Assembly (NCBI GenBank): GCA_026982515.1 | Contig: JALSGY010000521.1 | Coordinates: 1 to 7,271 of the forward strand | Origin: Paracoccaceae bacterium | GTDB lineage: Bacteria > Pseudomonadota > Alphaproteobacteria > Rhodobacterales > Rhodobacteraceae | DNA: 7,271 nucleotides | Reading direction: 5' to 3' | In this document: one piece after another, positions 1 through 5,910 of the stretch | Layout of the letters: each line of letters begins with the position of its first letter | How positions within the stretch are numbered: the first letter of the stretch is position 1 | Made by a program: the position numbers and the translations under genes | Notes under the pieces: generated by a model | The model's database searches: none | The model's input: only the letters and a program-made list of their open reading frames with translations | What the model was told of the DNA's origin: nothing

Positions 1-48
1 CCAGGCGAACGCCCCCCGGAATGTTGCACAAAACCGGTTGCCGGCGAA

Positions 49-77
49 TTGACATGCCGCCGGCAAGGGCCTAAAGA
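49..77 (+). promoter_or_regulatory. Sigma70-type promoter for rpmH-rnpA-yidD
   Basis: A perfect -35 hexamer TTGACA (49-54) is followed by a 17-base spacer and a -10 hexamer TAAAGA (72-77), which matches TATAAT at four of six positions. Transcription would start near 84, leaving a leader of about 60 bases before the rpmH start. This is the best promoter match in the window and fits the high expression expected for a ribosomal protein gene. It is inferred from sequence only; the actual start site is not known. Confidence 0.7.
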
Positions 78-95
78 CCGGGCTTCGAACATTCA

Positions 96-125
96 CGGCC
101 TTCGAACCTCTCCGGGTTTGGGCCG
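96..125 (+). promoter_or_regulatory. Candidate hairpin in the rpmH leader
   Basis: CGGCC (96-100) can pair with GGCCG (121-125), and inside it AACC (105-108) can pair with GGTT (115-118), with a small asymmetric internal loop between the two stems. The hairpin would lie in the untranslated leader and end 20 bases before the rpmH start codon. It could affect mRNA stability or translation. The pairing is visible in the sequence, but any function is a guess. Confidence 0.3.
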
Positions 126-145
126 CCTGCGACGGAGACAACGCG

Positions 146-280
146 ATGAAGCGCACCTTTCAACCTTCGAACCTGGTCCGCAAGCGGCGCCACGGCTTCC
201 GCGCCCGCATGGCCACCAAGGCCGGCCGGAAGATCATCAACGCTCGACGTGCACGGGGTCGCAAGCGTCTGAGCGCCTGA
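146..280 (+). CDS. rpmH: 50S ribosomal protein L34
   Basis: This 44-residue, very basic protein starts MKRTFQPSNLVRKRRHGFRA and ends RGRKRLSA, the standard L34 pattern and the usual family length. L34 is a small component of the large ribosomal subunit that binds 23S rRNA. The start is supported by the family N-terminus MKRTFQPS and by a Shine-Dalgarno GGAG at 134-137, eight bases upstream. It is the first gene after a strong promoter and is followed 23 bases later by rnpA, the conserved bacterial pairing of rpmH with rnpA. Nothing about the protein looks unusual. Confidence 0.97.
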   Translation: MKRTFQPSNLVRKRRHGFRARMATKAGRKIINARRARGRKRLSA

Positions 281-303
281 GCGCTCCGCCACGAGGCAAA
301 CCG

Positions 304-723
304 ATGACACCGCCGGAGGCATCTGTGGCAGGCGAAAGCGCCGGAGCCGCAGAGAAGCCGCCGGCGGTGTCCGTTCGTCTGGAGGTGCTGCGCCGGCGCG
401 GCGATTTCCTGCGCGCGGCCCGCGCCCGCCGACAGGCCATGCCGGGGTTCATCCTGCAGGCCAGAAAACGCACCCCCGACGAGGCCGGAGAGGCCATTCG
501 CGTGGGCTTCACCTGTTCGAGGAAGGTCGGCAATGCGGTGGCCCGCAACCGCGCCAAGCGCCGCCTGCGCGAGGCTGCCCGCCTCGTGCTGCCCGCCCAT
601 GGCCTTCCCGGCTGGGATTACGTGCTGATCGGGCGGGCCGGGGTAACGGCGGAGCGCCCCTTCGCGCTGCTGCTCGAAGACTTGAGAAGCGCCCTCGACA
701 AGATACATGGAAAAGGTAAATGA
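304..723 (+). CDS. rnpA: Ribonuclease P protein component
   Basis: This 139-residue basic protein binds the catalytic RNase P RNA and helps it remove 5' leaders from precursor tRNAs. Family marks are the N-terminal RLEVLRRRGDF segment (residues 25-35), a VGFTCSRKVGNAVARN stretch (67-82) and the signature RNRAKRRLRE (81-90), which forms the conserved RNR helix. The ATG at 304 is preferred because GAGG lies at 293-296, seven bases upstream. A GTG at 367 would give a shorter protein beginning just before the conserved core. With the ATG start there is an extension of about 23 residues rich in Ala, Pro and Glu, which does not look like part of the conserved fold. The gene lies 23 bases after rpmH and overlaps yidD by four bases, so the three are probably cotranscribed. 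Confidence 0.95.
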   Translation: MTPPEASVAGESAGAAEKPPAVSVRLEVLRRRGDFLRAARARRQAMPGFILQARKRTPDEAGEAIRVGFTCSRKVGNAVARNRAKRRLREAARLVLPAHGLPGWDYVLIGRAGVTAERPFALLLEDLRSALDKIHGKGK

Positions 724-989
724 CCCCCCTTGCCCATATCGTCGCGCTGCCGGTGCGCGCCTATCGGTTGCTGTTCTCACCCTGGGTCGGGCATGGTTGC
801 CGATACCAGCCCACCTGCTCGGCCTATGCGCTGGAAGCGCTGGAGCGCCACGGCGCCATCAAGGGCAGTTGGCTGGCCATCCGCCGCATCGGGCGCTGCC
901 ATCCCCTTGGCGGTTCTGGCTATGATCCGGTCCCCGGTGCCGATCCGGCCCATGACGAAGCCGGGCACGACGGGCCGGACAAGCCCTGA
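720..989 (+). CDS. yidD: Membrane protein insertion efficiency factor YidD
   Basis: This 89-residue protein carries the YidD core: CRYQPTCSAYALEALERHG (residues 27-45) with two cysteines, then RRIGRCHPLGGSGYDPVP (55-72). YidD is a small inner-membrane-associated protein thought to help YidC insert membrane proteins. An N-terminal hydrophobic or amphipathic stretch (about residues 5-22) fits membrane association. The last 17 residues are acidic and Pro/Gly rich and look poorly conserved. The start codon overlaps the rnpA stop (ATGA) and AAAAGG sits just upstream, which suggests translational coupling. yidC is not adjacent: it begins about 3.1 kb downstream, after three unrelated genes. Confidence 0.95.
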   Translation: MTPLAHIVALPVRAYRLLFSPWVGHGCRYQPTCSAYALEALERHGAIKGSWLAIRRIGRCHPLGGSGYDPVPGADPAHDEAGHDGPDKP

Positions 990-1002
990 GATTCCCCCAG
1001 CA

Positions 1003-1031
1003 TTGCCTTTTTATGCGCTTTTTTGTATATG
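1003..1031 (+). promoter_or_regulatory. Candidate promoter for the dsrC-like gene and ttcA
   Basis: The gap after yidD is clearly more AT-rich than its surroundings. TTGCCT (1003-1008) and TATATG (1026-1031) lie 17 bases apart, each matching the sigma70 consensus at four of six positions. A second -10-like element, AATAAT, is at 1042-1047. The same stretch has a short GCAT/ATGC inverted repeat (1000-1003 with 1013-1016) followed by six T residues (1019-1024), which could instead end the upstream transcript weakly. Either reading marks a transcription boundary here. Confidence 0.4.
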
Positions 1032-1082
1032 CAGCTTCATGAATAATCGATCACTGCCGCCGAACCAGGGGAGGAACGCGCG

Positions 1083-1424
1083 ATGTCTTTCGAATTTCAG
1101 GGCAGGACAATCGAGACCAACGCCAACGGCTTTCTCGAAAACCAGGACGACTGGTGCGAGGATCTGGCCCGCCACATGGCCGCCGCCGAAGGGATCGGCG
1201 AGCTCACCCAGCGCCACTGGGACGTGATCAACTACCTGCGCGAGGAATATTTCGACAACCACCAGAACCAGCCCAACACCCGCACCATCATCAAGGCCAT
1301 GAGCGCCGCCTGGGGGGAAAAGATAAAGCAGAAGGATCTCTATGATCTGTTCCCGCTCGATCCCTCCAAGCAGGGCGGACGCATCGCCGGGCTGCCCGAA
1401 AGCCGGCGCAAGGGCGGCTACTGA
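1083..1424 (+). CDS. DsrC/TusE-family protein without C-terminal cysteines (RspA-like)
   Basis: This 113-residue protein matches the DsrC/TusE/DsvC sulfur-relay family along its length: NANGFLENQDDW (residues 13-24), ELTQRHWDVINYLREEY (40-56), then LYDLFPLDPSKQGGRIAGLP (86-105). Family members normally end in a flexible arm with a persulfide-carrying cysteine near the C-terminus (CysA), and DsrC proper has a second one eleven residues earlier (CysB). Here the CysB position is Gly99, in KQGGRIAGLP where the family often has KQACKIAGLP. The CysA position is Lys110, in a divergent tail ending RRKGGY. The only cysteine is Cys25, in the N-terminal half. It therefore cannot relay sulfur in the known way and fits the RspA (regulatory sulfur-related) class. 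GGGGAGG at 1068-1074 supports the ATG. ttcA follows after 55 bases, so an operon is likely. The family call is firm; the role is open. Confidence 0.9.
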   Translation: MSFEFQGRTIETNANGFLENQDDWCEDLARHMAAAEGIGELTQRHWDVINYLREEYFDNHQNQPNTRTIIKAMSAAWGEKIKQKDLYDLFPLDPSKQGGRIAGLPESRRKGGY

Positions 1425-1434
1425 TCGTCCGGGC

Positions 1435-1454
1435 GGGGCGGCCCTTGCCGCCCT
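1435..1454 (+). other. GC-rich hairpin between the dsrC-like gene and ttcA
   Basis: Bases 1436-1442 pair perfectly with 1447-1453 around a CCTT tetraloop, and a G-T pair at 1435/1454 extends the stem to eight pairs. It lies 10 bases after the dsrC-like stop and 25 bases before the ttcA start. No T tract follows, so it is not a typical intrinsic terminator. It may act as an mRNA 3' stabiliser, a pause site or a partial attenuator that lowers ttcA relative to its neighbour. The stem is clear; the function is inferred. Confidence 0.5.
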
Positions 1455-1479
1455 GCCGGCCGGGCTGTAAAGCGGGGCC

Positions 1480-2319
1480 ATGCTCGATGAGGCCGATGAC
1501 ATCCACCCGCTTTTCCGCGGTGCGCCGAAAACCACCGAATTTCGCAAGCTGCGCAAGCGGATCGTGCGCAATGTGCGCGAGGCGATCGAGCAATACGGCA
1601 TGGTCGAGCGCAGCGCGCGCTGGCTGGTCTGCCTTTCGGGGGGCAAGGACAGCTACACCCTTCTGGCCGCCCTGTACGAACTGAAATGGCGCGGCCTGCT
1701 GCCGGTGGAGATCCTGGCCTGCAACCTCGATCAGGGCCAGCCCGGCTTTCCGGCCACGGTGTTGCCGGAATTTCTGGCGCGCATGCAGGTACCACACCGG
1801 ATCGAGTATCAGGACACCTATTCCATAGTTACCGAAAAGGTGCCCCGGGGGCGGACCTACTGCGCCCTGTGTTCGCGCCTGCGCCGCGGGCATCTGTATC
1901 GCATCGCCCGTGAAGAAGGCTGTTCGGCGGTGGTCCTCGGCCACCACCGCGACGACATCCTCGAGACCTTCTTCATGAACCTCTTCCACGGCGGGCGGCT
2001 GGCGACCATGCCGCCCAAGCTGGTCAACGAGGAGGGAGATCTGTTCGTCTACCGCCCGCTGGCTCATGTGGCCGAAGCCGACTGCGCAAAATTCGCCCGT
2101 GCCATGAACTACCCCGTAATTCCCTGCGATCTGTGCGGCAGTCAGGACGGGCTGCAGCGCCAGCAGGTGAAGGCGATTCTCGATGAGTGGGAGCGCAACA
2201 GCCCCGGCCGCAGACAGGTGATGTTCCGGGCACTGATGAACGCCCGGCCCTCGCATCTGCTGGACCCGAAGCTGTTCGACTTTGCCGGGCTGGCGCGGAG
2301 AAACCCGGCAGTTGAATAA
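1480..2319 (+). CDS. ttcA: tRNA 2-thiocytidine(32) synthetase TtcA
   Basis: This 279-residue cytosolic enzyme thiolates cytidine 32 of certain tRNAs, using ATP and an iron-sulfur cluster. The PP-loop SGGKDS is at residues 53-58 and would bind ATP and adenylate the tRNA base. CALC (Cys128, Cys131) and PCDLCGSQ (Cys216, Cys219) hold the cysteines; in characterised TtcA the two CxxC cysteines and the first of the later pair ligate a [4Fe-4S] cluster. GHHRDDILETFFMNLFHGG (154-172) is a further family signature. Length is slightly under the roughly 310 residues of the E. coli protein. An in-frame TAA at 1468-1470 rules out a longer N-terminus, so ATG 1480 is the first possible start; GCGGGG just upstream is a modest ribosome site. 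The upstream partner is a DsrC/TusE-family gene, an apt but unproven functional link. Confidence 0.95.
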   Translation: MLDEADDIHPLFRGAPKTTEFRKLRKRIVRNVREAIEQYGMVERSARWLVCLSGGKDSYTLLAALYELKWRGLLPVEILACNLDQGQPGFPATVLPEFLARMQVPHRIEYQDTYSIVTEKVPRGRTYCALCSRLRRGHLYRIAREEGCSAVVLGHHRDDILETFFMNLFHGGRLATMPPKLVNEEGDLFVYRPLAHVAEADCAKFARAMNYPVIPCDLCGSQDGLQRQQVKAILDEWERNSPGRRQVMFRALMNARPSHLLDPKLFDFAGLARRNPAVE

Positions 2320-2424
2320 AACTCTCACCAACTTCCCGGCGCCGGTTAACATCCCGGACAATTTCTGCCCCTACCCTTCCCCCAGCCAGCCGGCCCGTGC
2401 CGGATACGCAGACCGGGGAACGCC

Positions 2425-3972
2425 ATGCGCAGCGAAATTCGCGAAAAGATCGGCACCTTTCGCCGCGGCCTCCGGGCCGCCCTGATGGGGCCGCAGACCC
2501 TTGCCTTCCTGCCTGCCCTCACGCTCGGGGCCTACTGGTATGGCGGCGAGGGGCTGCTGATGTTCGCCGCCCTTCTGCTGCCGGGGCTGTTTGCCCTGGC
2601 GGGCATGTTCTCGGGCACCGGCCCGGCCTGGGCGGCACCACGCGATGGCGAAACCGAACTGCCGCTCGAAAAGGCGGCCGTGGCCGCGCTTGAACGCAAC
2701 CTGGCCGCGGCCAGAACCTCGGGCATGAACACCGCCGCCTTCGTGGTCCTGCTGGATGATTTCTCCACCACGCAAAAGCAGTACGGCCCCCGCGCCACAT
2801 CGCTGCTGCTGCGCCGGGCAGGTGAGCGGCTGGCCGCCGCGCTGCGGGACGAGGATCTGGTGGCCCGTCTAGAGGGGCCGGCCTTCGCCGTCATCCTCGC
2901 CCCCGCCCGGCGCGTCGATCTGGAGGCACTGCTGCAGATCGGGGCACGCATGCAGGCCGCCCTGGCCGAGCCTGTCTCGGTCGATGCCACGCGGGTTTAC
3001 CTCTCGGCTTCGGTGGGCTTTTGCGTGCCGGGGCGCGCGCCTTCGCCGGACGGGGAAACGGTGCTGGAATGCGCCCGCGCCGCCGCGGTGACGGCCGCGG
3101 CCAATGGCGCGGGTTCGATCCGGGCCTATTCTCCGGAAATCCGGCAAATGGCCGCGGAACGCTCTCGCATCAGCGCCGAACTGGCGGAAGCTCTGGAACT
3201 GGGGCAGATCAGGCCGTGGTTCCAGCCGCAGGTATCCACCGATACCGGCGCAATCACCGGCTTCGAAGCCCTGGCCCGGTGGGAACACCCCGAGAAGGGC
3301 GTCATCCTTCCGGCCGATTTCCTGCCCGCCGCCGCCGAACAGAGGCTCATGAAACGGCTGGGCGAAGTCATGCTCTACCATTCCCTCTCTGCCCTGCGGG
3401 ACTGGGACAACCAGCAATGCGGCATCCCGCAGGTCTCCATCAACTTCTCCCAGGATGAGCTGGCCGATCCGAAGCTCGTCGAGCGCCTGCAATGGGAGCT
3501 GGACCGTTTCGGCCTCACCGCCGACCGGCTGTGTGTCGAGATCCTCGAAAGCGTGGTGGCGAACGCCGACAATGATGTGATCACCCGCAACATCCGCAGC
3601 CTGTCCGAACTGGGCTGCCGGATCGATCTCGACGACTTCGGAACCGGTCATGCCGCGATTGCCAGCATCCGCCGCTTCGGAGTGGACCGCATCAAGATAG
3701 ACCGCTCGTTCATCACCCGCCTCGACAAGGACCGCGAGCAGCAGAATACCGTCACCGCCATCCTGTCCATGGCGGAACGGCTGAACCTCGACACCCTGGC
3801 CGAAGGGGTCGAGACGGTCGGCGAACACGCCATGCTCGCCCAGCTGGGCTGCCGCCACGTGCAGGGGTTCAGCGTGGCACGCCCCATGCCCTTTGCAGAC
3901 AGCCTTCCCTGGATCGACAGCTACCGCGCCAGGCTGGCCTCTCCTCCGCAGCTTGACCGCAAGGCCGGATGA
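2425..3972 (+). CDS. Membrane-anchored degenerate GGDEF / EAL c-di-GMP phosphodiesterase
   Basis: The 515-residue protein begins with two probable membrane helices (about residues 23-40 and 43-62) and a GGDEF-like domain (about 85-240), then an EAL domain (about 248-500). The GGDEF signature is degraded to EGPAF (150-154), so cyclase activity is unlikely. An RxxD motif (Arg141-Asp144) lies exactly five residues before it, the spacing of the c-di-GMP inhibitory site, so ligand binding may survive. The EAL domain looks catalytically complete: EALARW with Glu281, Asn340 in INFS, Glu372 and Glu375 in EILES, Asp403-Asp404 in DDFGTG, Lys424 in IKIDRSF, Glu460 in LAEGVE and Gln480 in QGF. The probable activity is hydrolysis of c-di-GMP to pGpG at the inner membrane, lowering a signal that controls motility and biofilm. 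GGGGAA at 2415-2420 supports the start. A 105-base gap separates it from ttcA, so it may be expressed independently. No sensory domain is visible. Confidence 0.9.
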   Translation: MRSEIREKIGTFRRGLRAALMGPQTLAFLPALTLGAYWYGGEGLLMFAALLLPGLFALAGMFSGTGPAWAAPRDGETELPLEKAAVAALERNLAAARTSGMNTAAFVVLLDDFSTTQKQYGPRATSLLLRRAGERLAAALRDEDLVARLEGPAFAVILAPARRVDLEALLQIGARMQAALAEPVSVDATRVYLSASVGFCVPGRAPSPDGETVLECARAAAVTAAANGAGSIRAYSPEIRQMAAERSRISAELAEALELGQIRPWFQPQVSTDTGAITGFEALARWEHPEKGVILPADFLPAAAEQRLMKRLGEVMLYHSLSALRDWDNQQCGIPQVSINFSQDELADPKLVERLQWELDRFGLTADRLCVEILESVVANADNDVITRNIRSLSELGCRIDLDDFGTGHAAIASIRRFGVDRIKIDRSFITRLDKDREQQNTVTAILSMAERLNLDTLAEGVETVGEHAMLAQLGCRHVQGFSVARPMPFADSLPWIDSYRARLASPPQLDRKAG

Positions 3973-3996
3973 AGCCCGCCTAACGCCACTCCGGCC
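3963..3996 (+). other. Inverted repeat spanning the EAL gene stop codon
   Basis: GGCCGGA (3963-3969) is perfectly complementary to TCCGGCC (3990-3996), with a 20-base loop that contains most of the stop codon. No run of T follows directly; there is only TTTT at 4014-4017. It might contribute to transcription ending or mRNA 3' protection, but the loop is long and the repeat could be chance in GC-rich DNA. Confidence 0.25.
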
Positions 3997-4007
3997 CTGA
4001 AAACCGC

Positions 4008-4036
4008 TTGACCTTTTCGCCCTTGCCCTGTTGAAC
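4008..4036 (+). promoter_or_regulatory. Weak candidate promoter for yidC-MOSC-engB
   Basis: In the 102-base gap before yidC, TTGACC (4008-4013) is a good -35 element, but the hexamer 17 bases downstream (TTGAAC, 4031-4036) is a poor -10. Some promoter is expected here because the upstream gene is unrelated and has an inverted repeat at its end. The exact site is uncertain. Confidence 0.3.
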
Positions 4037-4074
4037 CTGCCTGACCCGGAAAGTGCACAGGTGGCAGGCCCCAG

Positions 4075-5910
4075 ATGGACGATCAGAACAAGAACCTTAT
4101 CCTGGCAACCGCTCTCAGTTTCCTTGTGATCCTCGTCTGGTTTCTGCTGTTCCCGCCGCCCGAGCAGCAGCCCCCGCAAACGGAAACACCCGCCGCCGCG
4201 ACGGATACGAATCTGCCGGACAATGTCGCGCCCACCCCGCCCGCAGCCGTCACGACCGCCGAGACATCGCCCCAATCCCAGACCCCGCTGCGCGAGGCCA
4301 CCCTCTCCGAGGCCCGGCGCGTCAGGATAGAGACGCCCCGCCTCACGGGGAGCATTTCCCTGCTGGGCGGGCGCATCGATGACCTCTCGCTGAAGGACTA
4401 CCGCGAGACGATCGAGCCCGACAGCGACATCGTCACCCTGCTTACGCCCGTTGGCCAGCCCGAGGCCTATTACACGCTGTTCGGCTGGGCCCCCGGTGGC
4501 GATCTGGCCTATGAGGACGTGCCCGGCGCCAACACCGAATGGCAGATCGAGGGCAATGACACGCTGACCCCGCAATCCCCCGTCATCCTGGTCTGGGACA
4601 ACGGCAAGGGGCTGATCTTCCGCCGCAAGATCGAAGTGGACAGCGATTACCTCTTCACCATCACCCAGACGGTCGAGAACCTCAGCGGCAAGCCGGTGCG
4701 CCTGGCCCCCTACGGCATGGTGGCCCGGCATGGCGAGCCCAGTGGCCAGAAACGCTTCTTCATCCTGCATGAAGGCGTCATCCGCATGTCGGACGGCGAG
4801 CTGGAGGAAATCAAGTACGGCAAGCTGCCGGACATGCCTTTCAACGAACGCGAAGGCGCGCGCACCGAGATCATCGACGTTCAGAACAGCGGCTGGACCG
4901 GCTTTACCGACCACTACTGGATGACCACGCTGATGCCCTTCGAGGGCCAGCCCTTCACCTCGGTGGCCAAGTATGTCGAGGGCTCCGACATCCTGCTGGT
5001 CGAGGCGCGCCAGCCCGCCATGACCGTCGAGCCGGGCCAGACGGCCCAGGCCTCCGTGCGCATGTTCTCGGGCGCCAAGGAGTGGGAGACCATCCGCCGC
5101 TACCAGAATGAGGCCGGAATCGACAGGTTCATCGACTCGATCGACTGGGGCTGGTTCTTCTTCCTGACCAAGCCGATCTTCGCGGTGCTGCACTGGCTCA
5201 ACGGCATGATCGGCAACATGGGCTGGGCGATCATCGGGCTGACGCTGATCATCAAGGCGCTTGTCTTCCCGCTGGCCTACAAGTCCTACGTCTCGATGGC
5301 CAAGATGAAAGAGCTCCAGCCGCGCATCGAGGAGCTGAAGAAGAAGGCTGGGGACGACAGGCAGAAGCTCCAGCAGGGCATGATGGAGCTTTACAAGAAG
5401 GAAAAGGTGAACCCGGCGGCCGGCTGCCTGCCGATCCTGCTGCAGATCCCGATCTTCTTCTCGCTTTACAAGGTGATCTTCGTCACGCTGGAGTTGCGCC
5501 AGGCCCCCTGGATCGGCTGGATCAGGGACCTCTCGGCGCCTGATCCCTCCTCGATCCTCAACCTGTTCGGCCTGCTGCCCTACAGCCCCCCCGACCCCAG
5601 CTCGATCTTCTACATCTTCTCGCTCGGGGTGCTGCCGATCCTGCTGGGCATCTCGATGTGGCTGCAGCAGAAGCTGAACCCGGCCCCCACGGACCCGACC
5701 CAGGCCATGATCTTTGCCTGGATGCCCTGGGTGTTCATGTTCATGCTCGGCCAGTTCGCCAGCGGGCTGGTGCTGTACTGGATCGCCAACAACACCATCA
5801 CCTTCATCCAGCAATATGCGATCATGCGCCTGCACGGGCACAAACCGGATGTGTTCGGCAACATCATCTCGAGTTTCAAGCGCAAGAAAAAAGAGCCGAA
5901 GGCAAAGTGA
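4075..5910 (+). CDS. yidC: Membrane protein insertase YidC
   Basis: This 611-residue inner-membrane protein of the YidC/Oxa1/Alb3 family inserts and folds membrane proteins, alone or with the Sec translocon. Layout: N-terminal membrane helix (about 6-26), a Pro/Thr/Ala-rich linker (27-75), the large periplasmic domain of Gram-negative YidC (about 76-350), then the conserved insertase core. The core has TM2 (about 380-400), a cytoplasmic helical hairpin rich in Lys and Glu (404-445), the NPAAGCLPILLQIPIFFSLY segment (446-465), and later helices near 512-530, 544-562 and 564-580. It ends in a basic tail FKRKKKEPKAK that would face the cytoplasm. The positive residue of the hydrophilic groove, Arg366 in E. 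coli, appears as Lys394 in LIIKALVFPL. The N-terminus MDDQNKNLIL fits the family and supports ATG 4075. The stop overlaps the start of the next gene. Confidence 0.97.
   Translation: MDDQNKNLILATALSFLVILVWFLLFPPPEQQPPQTETPAAATDTNLPDNVAPTPPAAVTTAETSPQSQTPLREATLSEARRVRIETPRLTGSISLLGGRIDDLSLKDYRETIEPDSDIVTLLTPVGQPEAYYTLFGWAPGGDLAYEDVPGANTEWQIEGNDTLTPQSPVILVWDNGKGLIFRRKIEVDSDYLFTITQTVENLSGKPVRLAPYGMVARHGEPSGQKRFFILHEGVIRMSDGELEEIKYGKLPDMPFNEREGARTEIIDVQNSGWTGFTDHYWMTTLMPFEGQPFTSVAKYVEGSDILLVEARQPAMTVEPGQTAQASVRMFSGAKEWETIRRYQNEAGIDRFIDSIDWGWFFFLTKPIFAVLHWLNGMIGNMGWAIIGLTLIIKALVFPLAYKSYVSMAKMKELQPRIEELKKKAGDDRQKLQQGMMELYKKEKVNPAAGCLPILLQIPIFFSLYKVIFVTLELRQAPWIGWIRDLSAPDPSSILNLFGLLPYSPPDPSSIFYIFSLGVLPILLGISMWLQQKLNPAPTDPTQAMIFAWMPWVFMFMLGQFASGLVLYWIANNTITFIQQYAIMRLHGHKPDVFGNIISSFKRKKKEPKAK

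Noticed and set aside
49..303. Long upstream extension of rnpA overlapping rpmH, as known in Thermus
   Set aside because: The frame is open through rpmH, but a good ribosome site at 293-296 precedes ATG 304, the extension has no family similarity, and no suitable in-frame start with a ribosome site is evident.
1291..2361. A 356-codon reverse-strand frame opposite ttcA
   Set aside because: It is a shadow of ttcA and the dsrC-like gene; it lacks a ribosome site and any recognisable motif.
2390..2403. CCGGC/GCCGG short hairpin upstream of the EAL gene, as a terminator after ttcA
   Set aside because: Only five pairs and no following T run; chance is likely at this GC content. The rest of the 105-base gap shows no clear promoter.
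5269..5280. Lys394 replacing the conserved YidC groove arginine, as a sign of altered function
   Set aside because: The substitution keeps the positive charge, and as far as I recall lysine is usual at this site in alphaproteobacterial YidC, so it is noted only in the gene entry.
2869..5841. A 990-codon open frame on the reverse strand across the EAL gene and yidC
   Set aside because: It is antisense to two clearly conserved genes. Its translation is rich in His, Asp, Gln, Arg and Gly with no recognisable domain, as expected for a mirror frame of GC-biased codons.
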